Source of the DNA: Cyclaneusma minus
Taxonomy: Eukaryota > Ascomycota > Leotiomycetes > Marthamycetales > Marthamycetaceae
Assembly (NCBI GenBank): GCA_037179335.1
Contig: JAKZHN010000013.1
Coordinates: forward strand, 868,001-932,000
Direction of reading: 5' to 3'
Length of the DNA stretch: 64,000 nt
A model generated the notes under the pieces. That model made no database searches, was not told where the DNA came from, and worked only from the letters and a program-made list of their open reading frames with translations. Every line of letters starts with the position of its first letter. Positions within the stretch are counted from its first letter, which is position 1. Made by a program: the position numbers and the translations under genes. Of this stretch, positions 1-11,187 are shown piece after piece.

Positions 1-781
1 GGCATGCCATCCGACTTCCAGCGCCTGTCACGAGCGTCGTCAGAGTTCCAGAACACCCACCACCACCACTCGCTCCAGCACAAGCAAGTTGGCGATCTGC
101 GTGGTGAAGACACTGGCTCCCCTGGCAGCACTGGCACTTACAGCCGTACCCCCGAGCTCCGAGTCAGCCACAAGTTGGCAGAACGCAAGCGTCGTACCGA
201 GATGAAGGATCTATTTGAGCAACTCCGTGACCTGATGCCACAAGAACGCGGTAACAAAGCCAGCAAATGGGAGATTCTCAGTCGAGGTAATTATACGTCC
301 ATCAAATATACATCGTCCACTGTTGTACTGCTTTCGTAAACTTAGCCTAACGCGTGTATTCTTAGCAATCACCGAACACCACCGCCAAGATGACTACATC
401 AAAGCGCTGCAAGAGCAGTGCCAACGCGTTAATGAAGAGCTGCATTTTGCGAAACAAGAATCGAATATGCTGAGACAGGAAAATCGACAGTTGAGAGCTG
501 ATCTCTCGGGACACTCTGGTGCACCGGGCGCTATCCATACTCAACCAGCGCCGCCGTTGCACCACCTTAATGCTCCTCCACCCCTGCCGCAAGCTGCTAA
601 TGGTCCTGTGGCGCCAGTGGATCCGTATGCGAATGATCCGTATGCTAGACGACCGGTGGAAAACCGAAACGAACTTCCCCCGCTCCGATCGATGCAACAG
701 GCTCAGCCTGAGTCGATGACTGGCGTGCAGTATCAGCATGAGCCGTCGAGAGTCAATGGCTTTCATGGTGACAGGTTCTAG
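1..781 (+). CDS. bHLH transcription factor, 3' part (5' end outside the window)
   Basis: Two exons are seen, 1-286 and 366-781, joined across a 79-nt GT-AG intron (287-365) that completes an Ala codon. The protein has a basic helix-loop-helix region: a basic stretch around HKLAERKRRTEM, helix 1 around DLFEQLRDLMP, then a loop, with helix 2 crossing the splice site. A Leu/Gln-rich coiled coil follows, then a Pro/Asn-rich tail to the TAG at 779-781. The H-x-x-x-E-R-x-R-R basic region is typical of E-box (CANNTG) binding dimers. An ATG lies at position 4, but the sequence before the bHLH looks like the middle of a protein, so the gene is probably cut by the window edge. The family is clear; the ortholog is not. 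It probably acts in the nucleus. Confidence 0.85.
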
Positions 782-2483
782 GAAGTCGGCGGACACGATT
801 GATGTCGTGAGATGTTTGTCGGTATGTCTGATGACATTGACATGAGTTCGATGAACTTGGCTTTCGCAAAGACTCTTCGATATCCCCTTGGACCTCGACA
901 ACCGCGGTCGCCTACACCATCTATCCTTCACGGCATCGGATTCCATTTCTCCTTCTAAAATCAACAACCCCTTCTTCGCCTTCCATCTTGCCCGCCGATT
1001 CCGCGCGAATCCACGGAACCCCTTCAATACAACATGTTCGGCTAGAAACCATCAATTCCCCTTCGCTCCTACCGGATGCAATTTTTCTCTGTCCCACGGC
1101 TGCATGTTATAAGATTGGTTGTATTCAAAGGATTCATCATCGGCGCCCGCGCAGTGCATTTGCAAATGCACCAACTAAAAAAAACCCCGGCTCGCTTTTT
1201 TTTCCCAAGAGTTTGATTTTTTTTCTGGGTGTTTTATACCACAATGGGATGGATAATGGAAATCCCTGGGACAATTACGGAAATGGATCAAGGCGCTCTT
1301 CTCTGACTCTCTGACACTCCTCCGATTCTTAATATATACCCGCATGCTTTGCAAAAAATGCTTTGCAAGAAAAGAGAAGAGCTGGGTTACTGATAACCGG
1401 CGCTTCTTATACAACCTTTACAACTGGAATTCTTTTTTCTGAGACACTTGGGGTTGTGCTTGGAGAGGGGCGAATTCACTACAGGCGCCTGTTCGCGGGC
1501 TTACACTTCTGGTCTGGCTGATTAGTCCTTTTCTTTGAGGCTTTGGCTTGCTTGGCTTCTTCTTTTTCTGTGGGTTGTGCTTTTTGGAATTGGTTTGGGC
1601 TGGTTTGGGAAGTCATTGTGGTTGTGTGTTGTCACGTGGGAATGAAGTTGCTTGGAATAGGAGGAGGCTGGAGACAGGATTACGTGCTGCTTGCGCGCGC
1701 TGGATACAGGCTTGGAAGAAGAGGTATCTGGAGGTGGCTGGTGAAATTTCAGGGGCTGCGTTCCTGCGGATGTGGACCGATCGGGAAGGCGAGCAGTTGA
1801 AGGGTGAAAGGCGACAACACGCAGGGGGTTCGTCTCGTGTATGTTGTTGAGAGAGCTTTAGCATAGGAAGAAGCAGCTTCGAAAGCAGTCAAAGCACGGT
1901 TCTCCGAGGGATTCTTGGATTGCATTTGATCTGGTGTGCTGCGTGTGTTGGTGTGAAAGTGAAGGCGAGTGTCAATGATCGGGTTTCTGGAAATAGCATC
2001 ACGAGTCCGGGACTTGATTCGTTCTCGCTACATGTAGACAGATGGATCATCATAGCTTGTCGGGCTATGGCTGGTTTACCAGATCCTGAAGGCTATTCCC
2101 AGGTACCTGGACAGCTCTTAAACTGGATTGCCTCGGCCATTTTCGAAAAGTCAATTGGAACAAAGACATTTCCAAGGGTCTTTTCTATGTTTCCACCGGC
2201 CACGATGTAGAGCCTCATAATCACAATAGCTTTTCAGTAGCATGAAATTTCCGATGGACTCGACAAGCCGACATCGCGTTGAAGCAGATGCAAAGCGGCC
2301 CTGGAGTTGAGAAGTGGGTCACGTGCTGCAGGCGGATCGTGCGCTCGTTCCCCCGGCGCTAGCGCTAGCTCAAGCTGGAGAAACTTCAGTCGCGACCCAA
2401 AAAATATTCATCCGCCCATTCCCATCATCAACATCAACGCCACGCCTTGAGTTTTTGATACCCCAATCCTCACATCCGCCACC
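782..2483. other. Intergenic region, no gene seen
   Basis: About 1.7 kb between the bHLH gene and the RRM gene. Only short ORFs without coding character occur. It contains T-rich and A-rich runs near 1170-1225 and 1420-1440 and a CACGTG at about 2320-2325, roughly 160 nt upstream of the next gene. I see no RNA gene. Confidence 0.5.
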
Positions 2484-3662
2484 ATGTAAGACCCCACTGC
2501 TCAATTGATTCTTCTTGCGTGATTCAAGACTCTGGCAAGCAAAACTGACGCACACAGGCACTCCATAATCCGCCGCTCAGCGTTCCGCGCCATCAGGACC
2601 TCCAACCTCGCCATCACCCGCTCCATCTCCTCCGCCCCCTCTCCCTTCCTTGCCCGCAAATCCGCCCAGATCTCCGCTCTGCAAATCAGCAAGCGATGGA
2701 ACAGCGACCTCAACAACGGCGAGGAGAGCAAGCAAGACGCCGCAGATCAAAATGAGCAGAACACTGTCACCTCGGCCATCAACTCGGCTGCCGAGACTGC
2801 TTCCACATACGCTTCCAATGCTGCTGAGTCCGTGAGCGAGAATGCTCAGGCTGCTAAGGAGTATGTTGGAAGTGCTGCGTCCGGCGCTGCTGCTGCGGCT
2901 GGCATTGCCGCCCAGAGCACGCCGTTTGGTGACGAGAGGACTCCTACTGAGCGTCTTGCGTTGGAGCCGACTAACTCGATCTACATTGGAAACATTCTGT
3001 TTGAGATTACGCAGGAGGATCTGAGACGCGAGTTTGATAGCTTTGGTGAGATTAAGAAGGTCACTATCGCTACCGATGTGCGCGGTCTTTCCAAAGGGTA
3101 TGTTGCTGCCACTTACTTCTCATCCTTCTTCTCTGTACCAAGCCTTTAGATGTGAAGGACCACAATCAAAAGAACACACAGCTAACGTTCTTTCTCCGCG
3201 TTCAACAGATTCGCCTACATCGAGTTCGACACCGTCGAAGCCGCCACGGCCGCCGTGTCCGCCAAGAACATGACCGTCGTCGAAGGCCGCCGCATCATCG
3301 TCAACTATCAAGCCAAGACCAAGCGCCCCCACACCAACAACCCTCCCTCGCGCACGATCTTCGTCGGCAACCTGGCCTACGAGATGTCCGACGCCGACCT
3401 GAACAAGCTCTTCCGCGAGATCAGGAACGTCATTGACGTGCGCGTTGCCATTGATCGCCGTACCGGCCAACCCAGAGGCTTCGCTCATGCGGACTTTGTG
3501 GATGTCGAGAGTGCTGTTAAGGCTATGGAGCAGCTGCAGGGTAAGGAGATCTATGGTCGCCCGCTGAGGTGCGATTACTCGGGTAGCAAGACCAGCAGTG
3601 AAAGAAGTGCCAGCAGGGGTAGCAGCAGGGGTTCGTCGGCGAGCTCGGGCGGCAGCTTTTAA
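2484..3662 (+). CDS. Mitochondrial-type two-RRM RNA-binding protein, start codon split by an intron
   Basis: Three exons: 2484-2485, 2558-3097 and 3209-3662 (331 aa). The first exon contributes only the A and T of the initiator; intron 1 (2486-2557, branch CTGAC at about 2545-2549) ends so that the next base supplies the G. Without this splice the transcript reads ATG-TAA. The N-terminus (MHSIIRRSAFRAIRTSN then Ser/Arg-rich sequence to RWNSD) looks like a mitochondrial presequence. Two RRMs follow. The first has RNP2 SIYIGNI and an RNP1 region (GFAYIEF) split by intron 2 (3098-3208). The second has RTIFVGNL and GFAHADF. The tail is Ser/Arg/Gly-rich. The likely role is organellar RNA binding, inferred from the presequence and domains only. 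Confidence 0.85.
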
Positions 3663-4704
3663 GCTGGGATTTTCTGAGTGAGTGATGGGGTTGAGGAGAC
3701 GAATGAAAAAGGCAAGAGAGGGGCTGGATATATACTATATCTGGTGCTTCTGTTGCATCTCATAATGTACAGTGCATACATTGCATTGCGCGGCGGGCGT
3801 CGTCTCTTCTGGGGATGAATCTCGCACGATGGGATGTGATGTTAGTTGCATCATAGCAGAAGGAAACAACAGCTGGTGGTGTTTAGGTTGGTGGAAAAGA
3901 CGGGTGGAATAGATTCCACAATTGTACCATATCTCGAGGCTTCCGATAAGAGCTTCACCAAACAACCCTTTCTCGTTTGTCTGAACGAAATCGAAGTTAA
4001 TTACAGGACGGGCTAGATGGAGCACACATAGGGCTCGGTTTTTGTCTCTGTTGTTGTGTTTACTGCTGGGCGTATGATAGTTGGTAGCATAGGTAAAAAA
4101 AGTCACGATACTCTCCTCTCTGAATATTTGGAATACTTCTAGGCCGGTGGTTGTGAGCTTGTGTGTTGTGTGTTGTGTTTTTCTTGTGCTGTGTGAAAAC
4201 CTTGGAAGGGAGAATGGACGGTGTGGAAAGGGGGGATGGACGGAGCATGGGACGTCCGACGGGCTGCCTCGTGGGGTTCAGGAGGATTGCTTGTGAGTAG
4301 GGATGGGTTTGTAAGGGGGTAGGTGTAAGGGGCAAGAACACTTACACAAATAGAAAATGGCTTTCAGGACCTTATAGATTCAAAACACTTGACAAAAACA
4401 TATCAAATACCTTTTTCCAGCTCCCTGCCTCGGATGGAAAGGAAACTTTTTATGTGGATTAGTACATCCACAGAATGTGGTGTTTGTGGCCAAATTTTTT
4501 CCGTGTGTAGGCACACGGGCTTGGATTCAACTGCTCCCGGGAGCGCAGTCTGAATTTTTTTTGGAGTTTTGCTTTTGGAGTTTTGGGCCAATTTTTCTTG
4601 GTGGCGCGAATCCCGGTAGGGTGGGCTGTAGCAGTCGGTGGCTGCTGGCTGCTGTGCGAGCATGTTGGAAAGTCTTGAGTGAACTTTCTTGGGGGCGTGC
4701 GAAA
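3663..4704. other. Intergenic region and likely 3' UTR, no gene seen
   Basis: Downstream of the RRM gene. Low-complexity GT-rich sequence and no ORF with protein-like composition. The 60-100 bases after the stop probably belong to the 3' UTR. Confidence 0.4.
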
Positions 4705-5400
<696 letters not shown>

Positions 5401-5458
5401 GATGCTCTCACAAACTTCCGAAAAGGTCCGGCCTGCGATGGAGCGGGACGGTAAAGCG

Positions 5459-5500
5459 GGTAAACAGAGTAAACAGAGTAAACGGAGTAAACGGAGAAAC
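5459..5500. repeat. 9-bp minisatellite (GTAAACAGA/GTAAACGGA)
   Basis: Four consecutive units of GTAAACAGA or GTAAACGGA followed by a partial one, in non-coding DNA. Confidence 0.9.
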
Positions 5501-5520
5501 TACTTCTAATTGCTCTGTGA

Positions 5521-5542
5521 AATGTTGAAATATTTCAACATT
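5521..5542. other. Perfect 22-bp palindrome
   Basis: The sequence reads AATGTTGAAAT followed at once by its exact reverse complement, with no spacer. It could be a dimeric protein-binding site. No gene lies beside it. Confidence 0.85.
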
Positions 5543-6091
5543 TTTGGGATGTGGGATGATGGGACGCGATACTGGTCGTTGGAAGATTTTTTGACGATCT
5601 TGCTTTATACCTTATATTAATATCTCTCAAATGAAATGAATGACCCTCTCCCAGGGAGGGCGACGAGCTTCCACCTGTCTTCACTCATCCGTGTTGCTCT
5701 ATTATAGCTTAGGTAAGCCTCTTTATATCTTTTAAAGTTTTCCCCGTCTTGAGCTCTTGAGCTCGAGCTACCTTGAGTCCTGACAGCCTCATGTTCGTTC
5801 GTTCGTAGGTTAAGGTACGTAAATGAATTAGGAATACACGGTTTCATTGGGAATTTGTGTATGTTATTCAGTTCTGAGTGAGTCTAGTTTTGAGAGGGAA
5901 AATGGTAGATATGATAGATGAGGTACCTACGCGCAGATTGGCTCGCTGACGCGAAGTTTCCAAACATTTGAGAAAAGCCGAAAGGTGGTGGGTGGGCTTG
6001 ATGGGAATTTTTTCCTGAGAACGACGGAGCTGAACGAGCTGAACGAGCTGAATGACAGATCGTGTGCGTGCATATGAATTTGGGAAGTAGT

Positions 6092-6158
6092 CATGTGGCA
6101 GGTTTGGTATGGTATGGCTAGGTGGCTGGCTGGCTGGCTGGCTGGCTGTGCTATAAAA
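6092..6158 (+). promoter_or_regulatory. Promoter-like module 1: CATGTG plus TATAAAA
   Basis: CATGTG at 6092-6097 and TATAAAA at 6152-6158, separated by the GGCT microsatellite. TGAGAAAG follows at 6181. No coding sequence of note lies downstream. Confidence 0.4.
6121..6148. repeat. (GGCT)n microsatellite beside a TATA box
   Basis: Five to six GGCT units directly upstream of CTATAAAAGG. The other modules have a single GGCTGGG at this place, so it looks like a local expansion. Confidence 0.85.
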
Positions 6159-6766
6159 GGGGTGCTAGTTTTTACTCGGTTGAGAAAGTCGGCGAAGCCC
6201 TGGGCAGCAAGAGAGTGAAAGCGAGTCTCTGGGATAAAGCCGTCGTTTCAACCTTACGGGTACCTAGGTAAAGAGCAGATCTGCCTGTGAAGTAAACGGA
6301 GTTGCGAAAAAGTTAAAACCCCACGTTGAGTGAGCTGTGGACCTGCCTGAGTTGGACGGAGATGGGTGGGGGAAGGCTGCGGGTACGGTAGATGGGTTGG
6401 GGGGACTTTGGCGTGGGGTGGCAGTTGGGGAGTTGATGTTTGGTATGTGTAAAGAATGTATGGTATCTAGGTACTGGGGAAGGAAAGTTGCGCTGTTGAG
6501 CAAGAGCTGTGCTGTTGCTAGAGTGCGATGCTGTTGTGAACTGAACTCATTACTGGATGAGCTGTGTCGATGGACAAGCGCTCATTCTATTTCGCGGCAG
6601 GCAGTCAGTATAGTTACAAAGCTTTCAAATACCGTCGCAGAGTCGAATTAACTACCGCCAGGTATAAAATTTGCATCATCACAGTTATCGCTCCTTGTAG
6701 GCAGAGAACATCAGTTTGATGTATTGTTCATGTAGTGTTGAGCCAAACAAAAACAAACACTTGGGG

Positions 6767-6775
6767 TTTTTTATA
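6767..6775 (-). promoter_or_regulatory. Minus-strand TATA-like box in repeat unit 2
   Basis: Read on the minus strand the sequence is GGTATAAAAAACCCC. It faces away from the plus-strand TATA at 6948 and lies about 180 bp from it, with the E-box between them. Confidence 0.35.
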
Positions 6776-6918
6776 CCTCTCCCTTCGACTAATCTGCGCT
6801 GCAAACATTGCTTTCGGACACGAGTCAGCTGACGCAGGTACCTTACTTGGAAAAGCTGGAAGCACCGAATGCCCGAATGATGTGGGAAGGGAATGCGAGA
6901 CATGTACCTTGGTGGAAT

Positions 6919-6954
6919 CACGTGGTCAAACATTGGCAGTGGCTGGGTATAAAG
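6919..6954 (+). promoter_or_regulatory. Promoter-like module 2: CACGTG plus TATAAAG
   Basis: CACGTG at 6919-6924 lies in a 22-bp block identical in module 3; TATAAAG is at 6948-6954. GTTCTGAGTTGAGAAG follows in both modules. Confidence 0.45.
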
Positions 6955-7433
6955 ACACCGTTGTGTTCTGAGTTGAGAAGGCCAGTTTCAAATTCCTCTT
7001 CACCTGCCTTCGATGAGATCAGCATAGACTTGGGTCAACATCTTCGTGTGGAGAGGAGGAAAACGATTCGTGGGGTTTGGTACCGTGAGGATGACGATGG
7101 CAAGGGGAAGACGAGCAGACAGACACTGCTGTTGGAGGGACGTTCTGCTGTGGAGTGGAGGTCGTGCTGTTGAGCCAGAGCGCTGCTGTTGTTTGAGTGC
7201 TCTGTTGTTGTGAATTTCACCTATGATTCTATCTCACCAAAGAAGTCCTCTTTCTCAGCAATCCAGAAACACTCGCTGCCGTTTCAAGCACGTCTCAGAG
7301 TCAGGTACCGCTATAATAAAATTCACAAAGTCACAGTTCTTTCCTCCCGCAAGCAAGAAGCTACCAAGTAATGGTGATGCAAGTTGCAACGTTGATGTAG
7401 TGTTGGGCAAAACAGAAGCAAACACTTCGGGGC

Positions 7434-7440
7434 TTTTATA
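7434..7440 (-). promoter_or_regulatory. Minus-strand TATA-like box in repeat unit 3
   Basis: Minus-strand TATAAAAGCCCCG, about 130 bp from the plus-strand TATA at 7568 and pointing the other way. Confidence 0.35.
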
Positions 7441-7538
7441 TCTCTGTCTTCGACTACTCTGCGCTTCAGACACTCAGGAGGACCGAATGACGTGGAAAAA
7501 GTGGAATGGGAGACATGTGATGCGTGTAAACTCTCAAT

Positions 7539-7575
7539 CACGTGGTCAAACATTGGCGATGGCTGGGTATAAAAA
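7539..7575 (+). promoter_or_regulatory. Promoter-like module 3: CACGTG plus TATAAAAA
   Basis: CACGTG at 7539-7544 and TATAAAAA at 7568-7575, with the same spacing and flanks as module 2. Confidence 0.45.
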
Positions 7576-8172
7576 CCCCACTATGTTCTGAGTTGAGAAG
7601 ACGAGTTTTAGATGGTCTTTGGCGTAATTTCACGAGTATCAGTCCCCGAGTAACAGCGCTGTCTGTGTTTACACAAACTTGGGTTCGTATCTCTTTGCAG
7701 GGAGGAAGACAGTTGTGCGTAGTGTGTAGTTTGGTAGCGCGGGGATGACGATGGGAAGGTAAAGACGCATAGACAAAGAGTGCTGTCGGGGGGGATTTCT
7801 GCTGTCGAGTGGAAGTCGTGCTGGCGTATAATGGGGCTGCTGTCGTGAACTTCATTCTCGGCAGTCAGTACATAGTTACCACCTTTCAGAACACTGTCTC
7901 AACAGTAGGCACCGCTACATAGCACTCGTAAAAGCCAGAGCCAGATTCTCCCCAAATCCTTCTCACAGGCGGAGAACAGATTTATGGCGTGGATACAAGT
8001 TTTTTAACTGACTGCGTTTGCTTCCAGTTCCAATTGGACATGGAGTCATGGACAGGAGCAAACACGGGGCTTTTGTACCTCGACTCTAAATTCATGCGCT
8101 ACAGAATTCGAGGTTGCTTTTGAGCATCAGTCAGCTGGGGCAGGCGTTTTGGAAAGTTTAGACGCAAATGAT

Positions 8173-8217
8173 CACGTGGGATGGGACTGAGGCCGCACGT
8201 GCCAGTTGGCTATAAAA
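8173..8217 (+). promoter_or_regulatory. Promoter-like module 4: two CACGTG boxes plus TATAAAA
   Basis: CACGTG at 8173-8178 and again at 8196-8201, then TATAAAA at 8211-8217 after a TTGGC block. The sequence is diverged from modules 2 and 3 but keeps the layout. Confidence 0.4.
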
Positions 8218-8746
8218 GCTTGACTTCGTGCTGGGTTGGGAAATCAAATTCCAATTTCTACACACCAAGGAATCAGGATGATGTGACAAAAGGAGTTCCA
8301 AAGGACGCTGTGGCTTAAACGACTCTCTAGCCTGAGAGCAGAGAGTCAGGAGATGGTATGGGCTTGGTTTTGAAGACGGAAGTTGGAGGGAGTATGCTGT
8401 TGAGTAGAAGACCTGTTTGTTGCCTTGGAGTTCTGTTGCTGCCTGGGTGCCTTGCTGTGGTCTGGATGCTCTGCTGTTGTGAATCTTCCTCATTGAGTCA
8501 CTCTTTGCAGCCAGAATACCAAAACTCCTCATCACGTAGGTTTTCGAACACCTCTCAAATGCCGCTAACATAGAAAAGTGACAAAGCAAAGCTTTCCCCT
8601 GCGCGTGAACAAACGTTAGGCACCTAGATTGGTAAGTGAAACTCTCTCGAGTCGACATGCAAGCTTGTTGGTACTTGAGTGTGTTGTCAATCGTCTCGTG
8701 TTCTGCTGTGGGATTGGGGAAATCACTTCGACTTCGTGGAAGAAAG

Positions 8747-9850
8747 TCAACAGTCACAACCAGTCAAGAAGATTCTATTACCGAAGACAGGAGACTCCAT
8801 TGCTACCCAAACAAGAGCATCGAAGATCTCTCTACTGCTAAAAATTTGCAGTCGTTGGAAAGGGATCCCAAGCTCAACGCATCTAAAGATGCAAGATTTC
8901 CGTAGTCCAGCATTTCCTTCAGATATCCATGCTTCTTCACCGAACATTGCTTCACTCGAAGTACAGCTAGCTCGGTCGGTTGAGATTCTGGTGTTCATAC
9001 GCGCAGTGGTCGAGGACAGGAGATCTTTGCACGCAGTCCAGCGCGGGAAAGTCTCCGACACCTGAAGTTCTTGCTGAAGTGTACCAGGTTGACGTAGGAG
9101 GAACATGAAGCGCCCACTGCGATTTCCAGCTCTTCTGAGATAATTAAGCAGGTTGTTGGCCTCTTTGGCTGCTTTGATTTCTTCGGGAGTCGGCTCGAAA
9201 CCAGAATGGCTCACTGAGGAGAGTGAGAAAGGTACCACAGCGGTGCCAGCGGAAGCTACGATCTCGGTGCCCCTGGTCTCCTTAATGGGCGTGAAATGCG
9301 ATAATAGCTTGCTTGCCTAGCCAGAGAGTTGTGGAGGTGGGGTCTTCGGCGTTTGAGGAATCCAGGGTGTAAGGACCAATTCTACCACGCTGAAGCGCTG
9401 ACAGGAATCCCTGAGCTGCTGGGCCGCAAAGTTGTCGGCGCCAGCGTCCAGAAGATTGCCAATGTAAACGAAGGTTTCCTGGCTCAGCCAAATAGCAAGG
9501 TCTCGGGTCACTAAAGCGCCTTGGTAGAGGATACCAGGACTGAAGTAGATCATGCTGAGCTGTTCTCTGAGGGCACTCTTGAATCGCTGGATTCATGAAC
9601 CGTTCATAGCGATGAGCAAATCATCCGATACATACACAACCATGGTGGTCTTGAGAGAGACACCAGCGTCAGCGCTGAGGGGATGCAAGTTTTGCCTCAT
9701 CTTGAACAGTTTTTGGATGGCTACTGAGGTTTTCGGGCACGCGCGTCGCTCCAAGTACCTCGTTGTCGGTGATGGGCGAGACTTGGAGATCACGGACTAC
9801 ATGCGCAGCAATTGCGGAGTTTGAAACTAGCCGCAGTCAAAGAGAAAAGG
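8747..9850 (-). pseudogene. Decayed gene with in-frame stops, possibly a distant member of the 27-56 kb family (P0)
   Basis: One minus-strand frame stays coding-like from about 9850 to 8747 but is broken by TAG (9797-9799), TGA (9593-9595) and TAG (9317-9319), with no splice signals around them. Peptides between the stops look real, for example SALREQLSMIYFSPG and LSQETFVYIGNLLDAG. All three stops can arise from CAG or CGA by C-to-T change. The last segment (EPTPEEIKAAKEAN, then RQPGTLQ) resembles P1 (SPTSEEIKAAQ) and the QPGTL region of P14. The upstream part I do not recognise, and no start codon can be chosen. Family membership is an inference. Confidence 0.55.
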
Positions 9851-10499
9851 CGTTTGTCGCGGTGCGGTTGGCTCGGCTCGTCCTGAGGTACGTCAGCATG
9901 GTTGTTTGAGGAAGGGGAGCAAAGGTTATTGACAGTCATCCGCCTTGCGTGTTTTCAAAAAGGTTTTCAAGAAGTCCTTGGGGGCGCTTATTTGACAGCT
10001 TTTGAGTGACCAAGGAAGGAATTTCGTTGAAGGAGAGTCATCGTCGGAGGTGCCGACGGACCTTGCTCATGGGTGTTCTAGAAGCTAAAAAGAGAGGCTC
10101 GAACGAAGTGGGAAATCAGATGGAGAAACTGATATCACAAATCCAGGCTCACGGCCGGGGATGAGCCAAGTGATTCTTTGCTTGTTTCGTTCAAACTTTG
10201 GGAATAGGGTCTAGATACTGAAGAAGGAGCCATATCGATTATTATTTAGGTACTGAAAAAGACGAAGCCGTTCTCACAAGAGGCAGACTATATTACTCAA
10301 GATTCCTCTATACTAGAATCTACCATTTTTACCCTCCACTTCATCTACCATCTCCTATTCCTCCATGAAACTAGGTAGTACATCACAATGCTTATTCCGC
10401 AGAGAGAGCAACGTACGTCAATGCGCTCGATGTGGAGCACCAGAGCTTACTCCGAGTAATGCTCGACTCCGTCGGTGACGCAAGGAGAAAATATCCATC
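9851..10499. other. Intergenic region, no gene seen
   Basis: No protein-like ORF, RNA gene or clear repeat recognised. Confidence 0.4.
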
Positions 10500-10991
10500 C
10501 TTAGAACCGAAGTGAAGGTCTAAACTTTTATTGTCCGGCCCCAATCATCGAAAATCGATCGAGTTCGTAGTGAAGGGCAAGACGAGGCCGAGGAACCATA
10601 GAACCAAGGAAAGAGTAAATTGTCGACACCGGAAAGTCGCCAAACTTGTGTCCGGCTCCCGCCACCGATGGCGAGGCCTCCCAAATCGTCATGCCTTTCA
10701 CGTTCAGGCCCGTTCTAATCTATCACAGGTCAGATACAGCTCAGCCTCAAAAGACTACGGAGGCTTGCTCGGCCACTTACTTGCCAATTCCTTGGACACC
10801 GGGTCACTCATCAACTCGCGTTGAGTCTCGCCGGTCATCCAGTGGGCTTAATCGAGTGCCAACTGCTTGTGCGCTGGCTCATTCTCCATCCACCGCTGCT
10901 GCTCTTCGTCGACCCTCTTCTGCGCTTCAAGCCTAGTCAGTGAGCCAGCAGCGAGCCTCTCGTCAACGAAACCAACGCAACGTTCTGCCAT
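10500..10991 (-). pseudogene. Possible relic of an unrecognised gene
   Basis: From an ATG at 10991 a 47-codon segment (MAERCVGFVDERL...) runs into TAA at 10848-10850. The same frame then continues with HWMTGETQRELMSDPVSKEL. Further on, a different frame reads GMTIWEASPSVAG and ends SMIGAGQ then TAA near 10530. A GTAAGT donor lies between the two pieces, but the phases do not fit. It could be a decayed gene or chance. No function is proposed. Confidence 0.3.
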
Positions 10992-11187
10992 CACCACCGA
11001 GCAACAACCCGGCTGTCGAGAAAGCAAGAGCAGTGCCAATCTACCAAGCAAAGTCGCGAAACATCTGCATGTATGCGGGAATACGAACACAGACCAATCA
11101 CCAAAAACTCAACATTCAGTGCCAAGAACCCGCGTTCTGCTACCTCAGATCACCTGATATGAATATCAAACTGAAGGCGGCTTCCGC

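Larger units (their letters stand above)
5401..6090. other. Intergenic region, no gene seen
   Basis: No coding signal. It holds a 9-bp minisatellite, a perfect palindrome (both listed) and a short GAGCTGAAC repeat near 6024-6052. Confidence 0.4.
5930..8540. repeat. About four degenerate tandem repeats with promoter-like modules
   Basis: Four units, with TATA-to-TATA spacings of roughly 620-800 bp, share blocks in the same order: a CAGTCAGTA-type block, TAGTGTTGGGCAAAACAG and CAAACACTTCGGGG-type blocks, a CACGTGG E-box, GGCTGGGTATAAA, TTGAGAAG, and a CTGCTGTTGTGAA block near the end. Units 2 and 3 (about 6590-7210 and 7210-7860) are most alike and share AATCACGTGGTCAAACATTG exactly. The first and last units are more diverged. 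No ORF is conserved across all units, so the repeats are probably non-coding or long decayed. Confidence 0.65.

Noticed and set aside
362..1027. 221-codon minus-strand ORF over the bHLH exon
   Set aside because: Antisense to a clear bHLH exon; Arg/Ser-rich, as expected of shadow frames.
6264..8905. Several ORFs of 60-200 codons on both strands in the repeat region
   Set aside because: Similar peptides in successive repeats exist on both strands only because the DNA is repeated. None is kept in all units and no splice structure fits.
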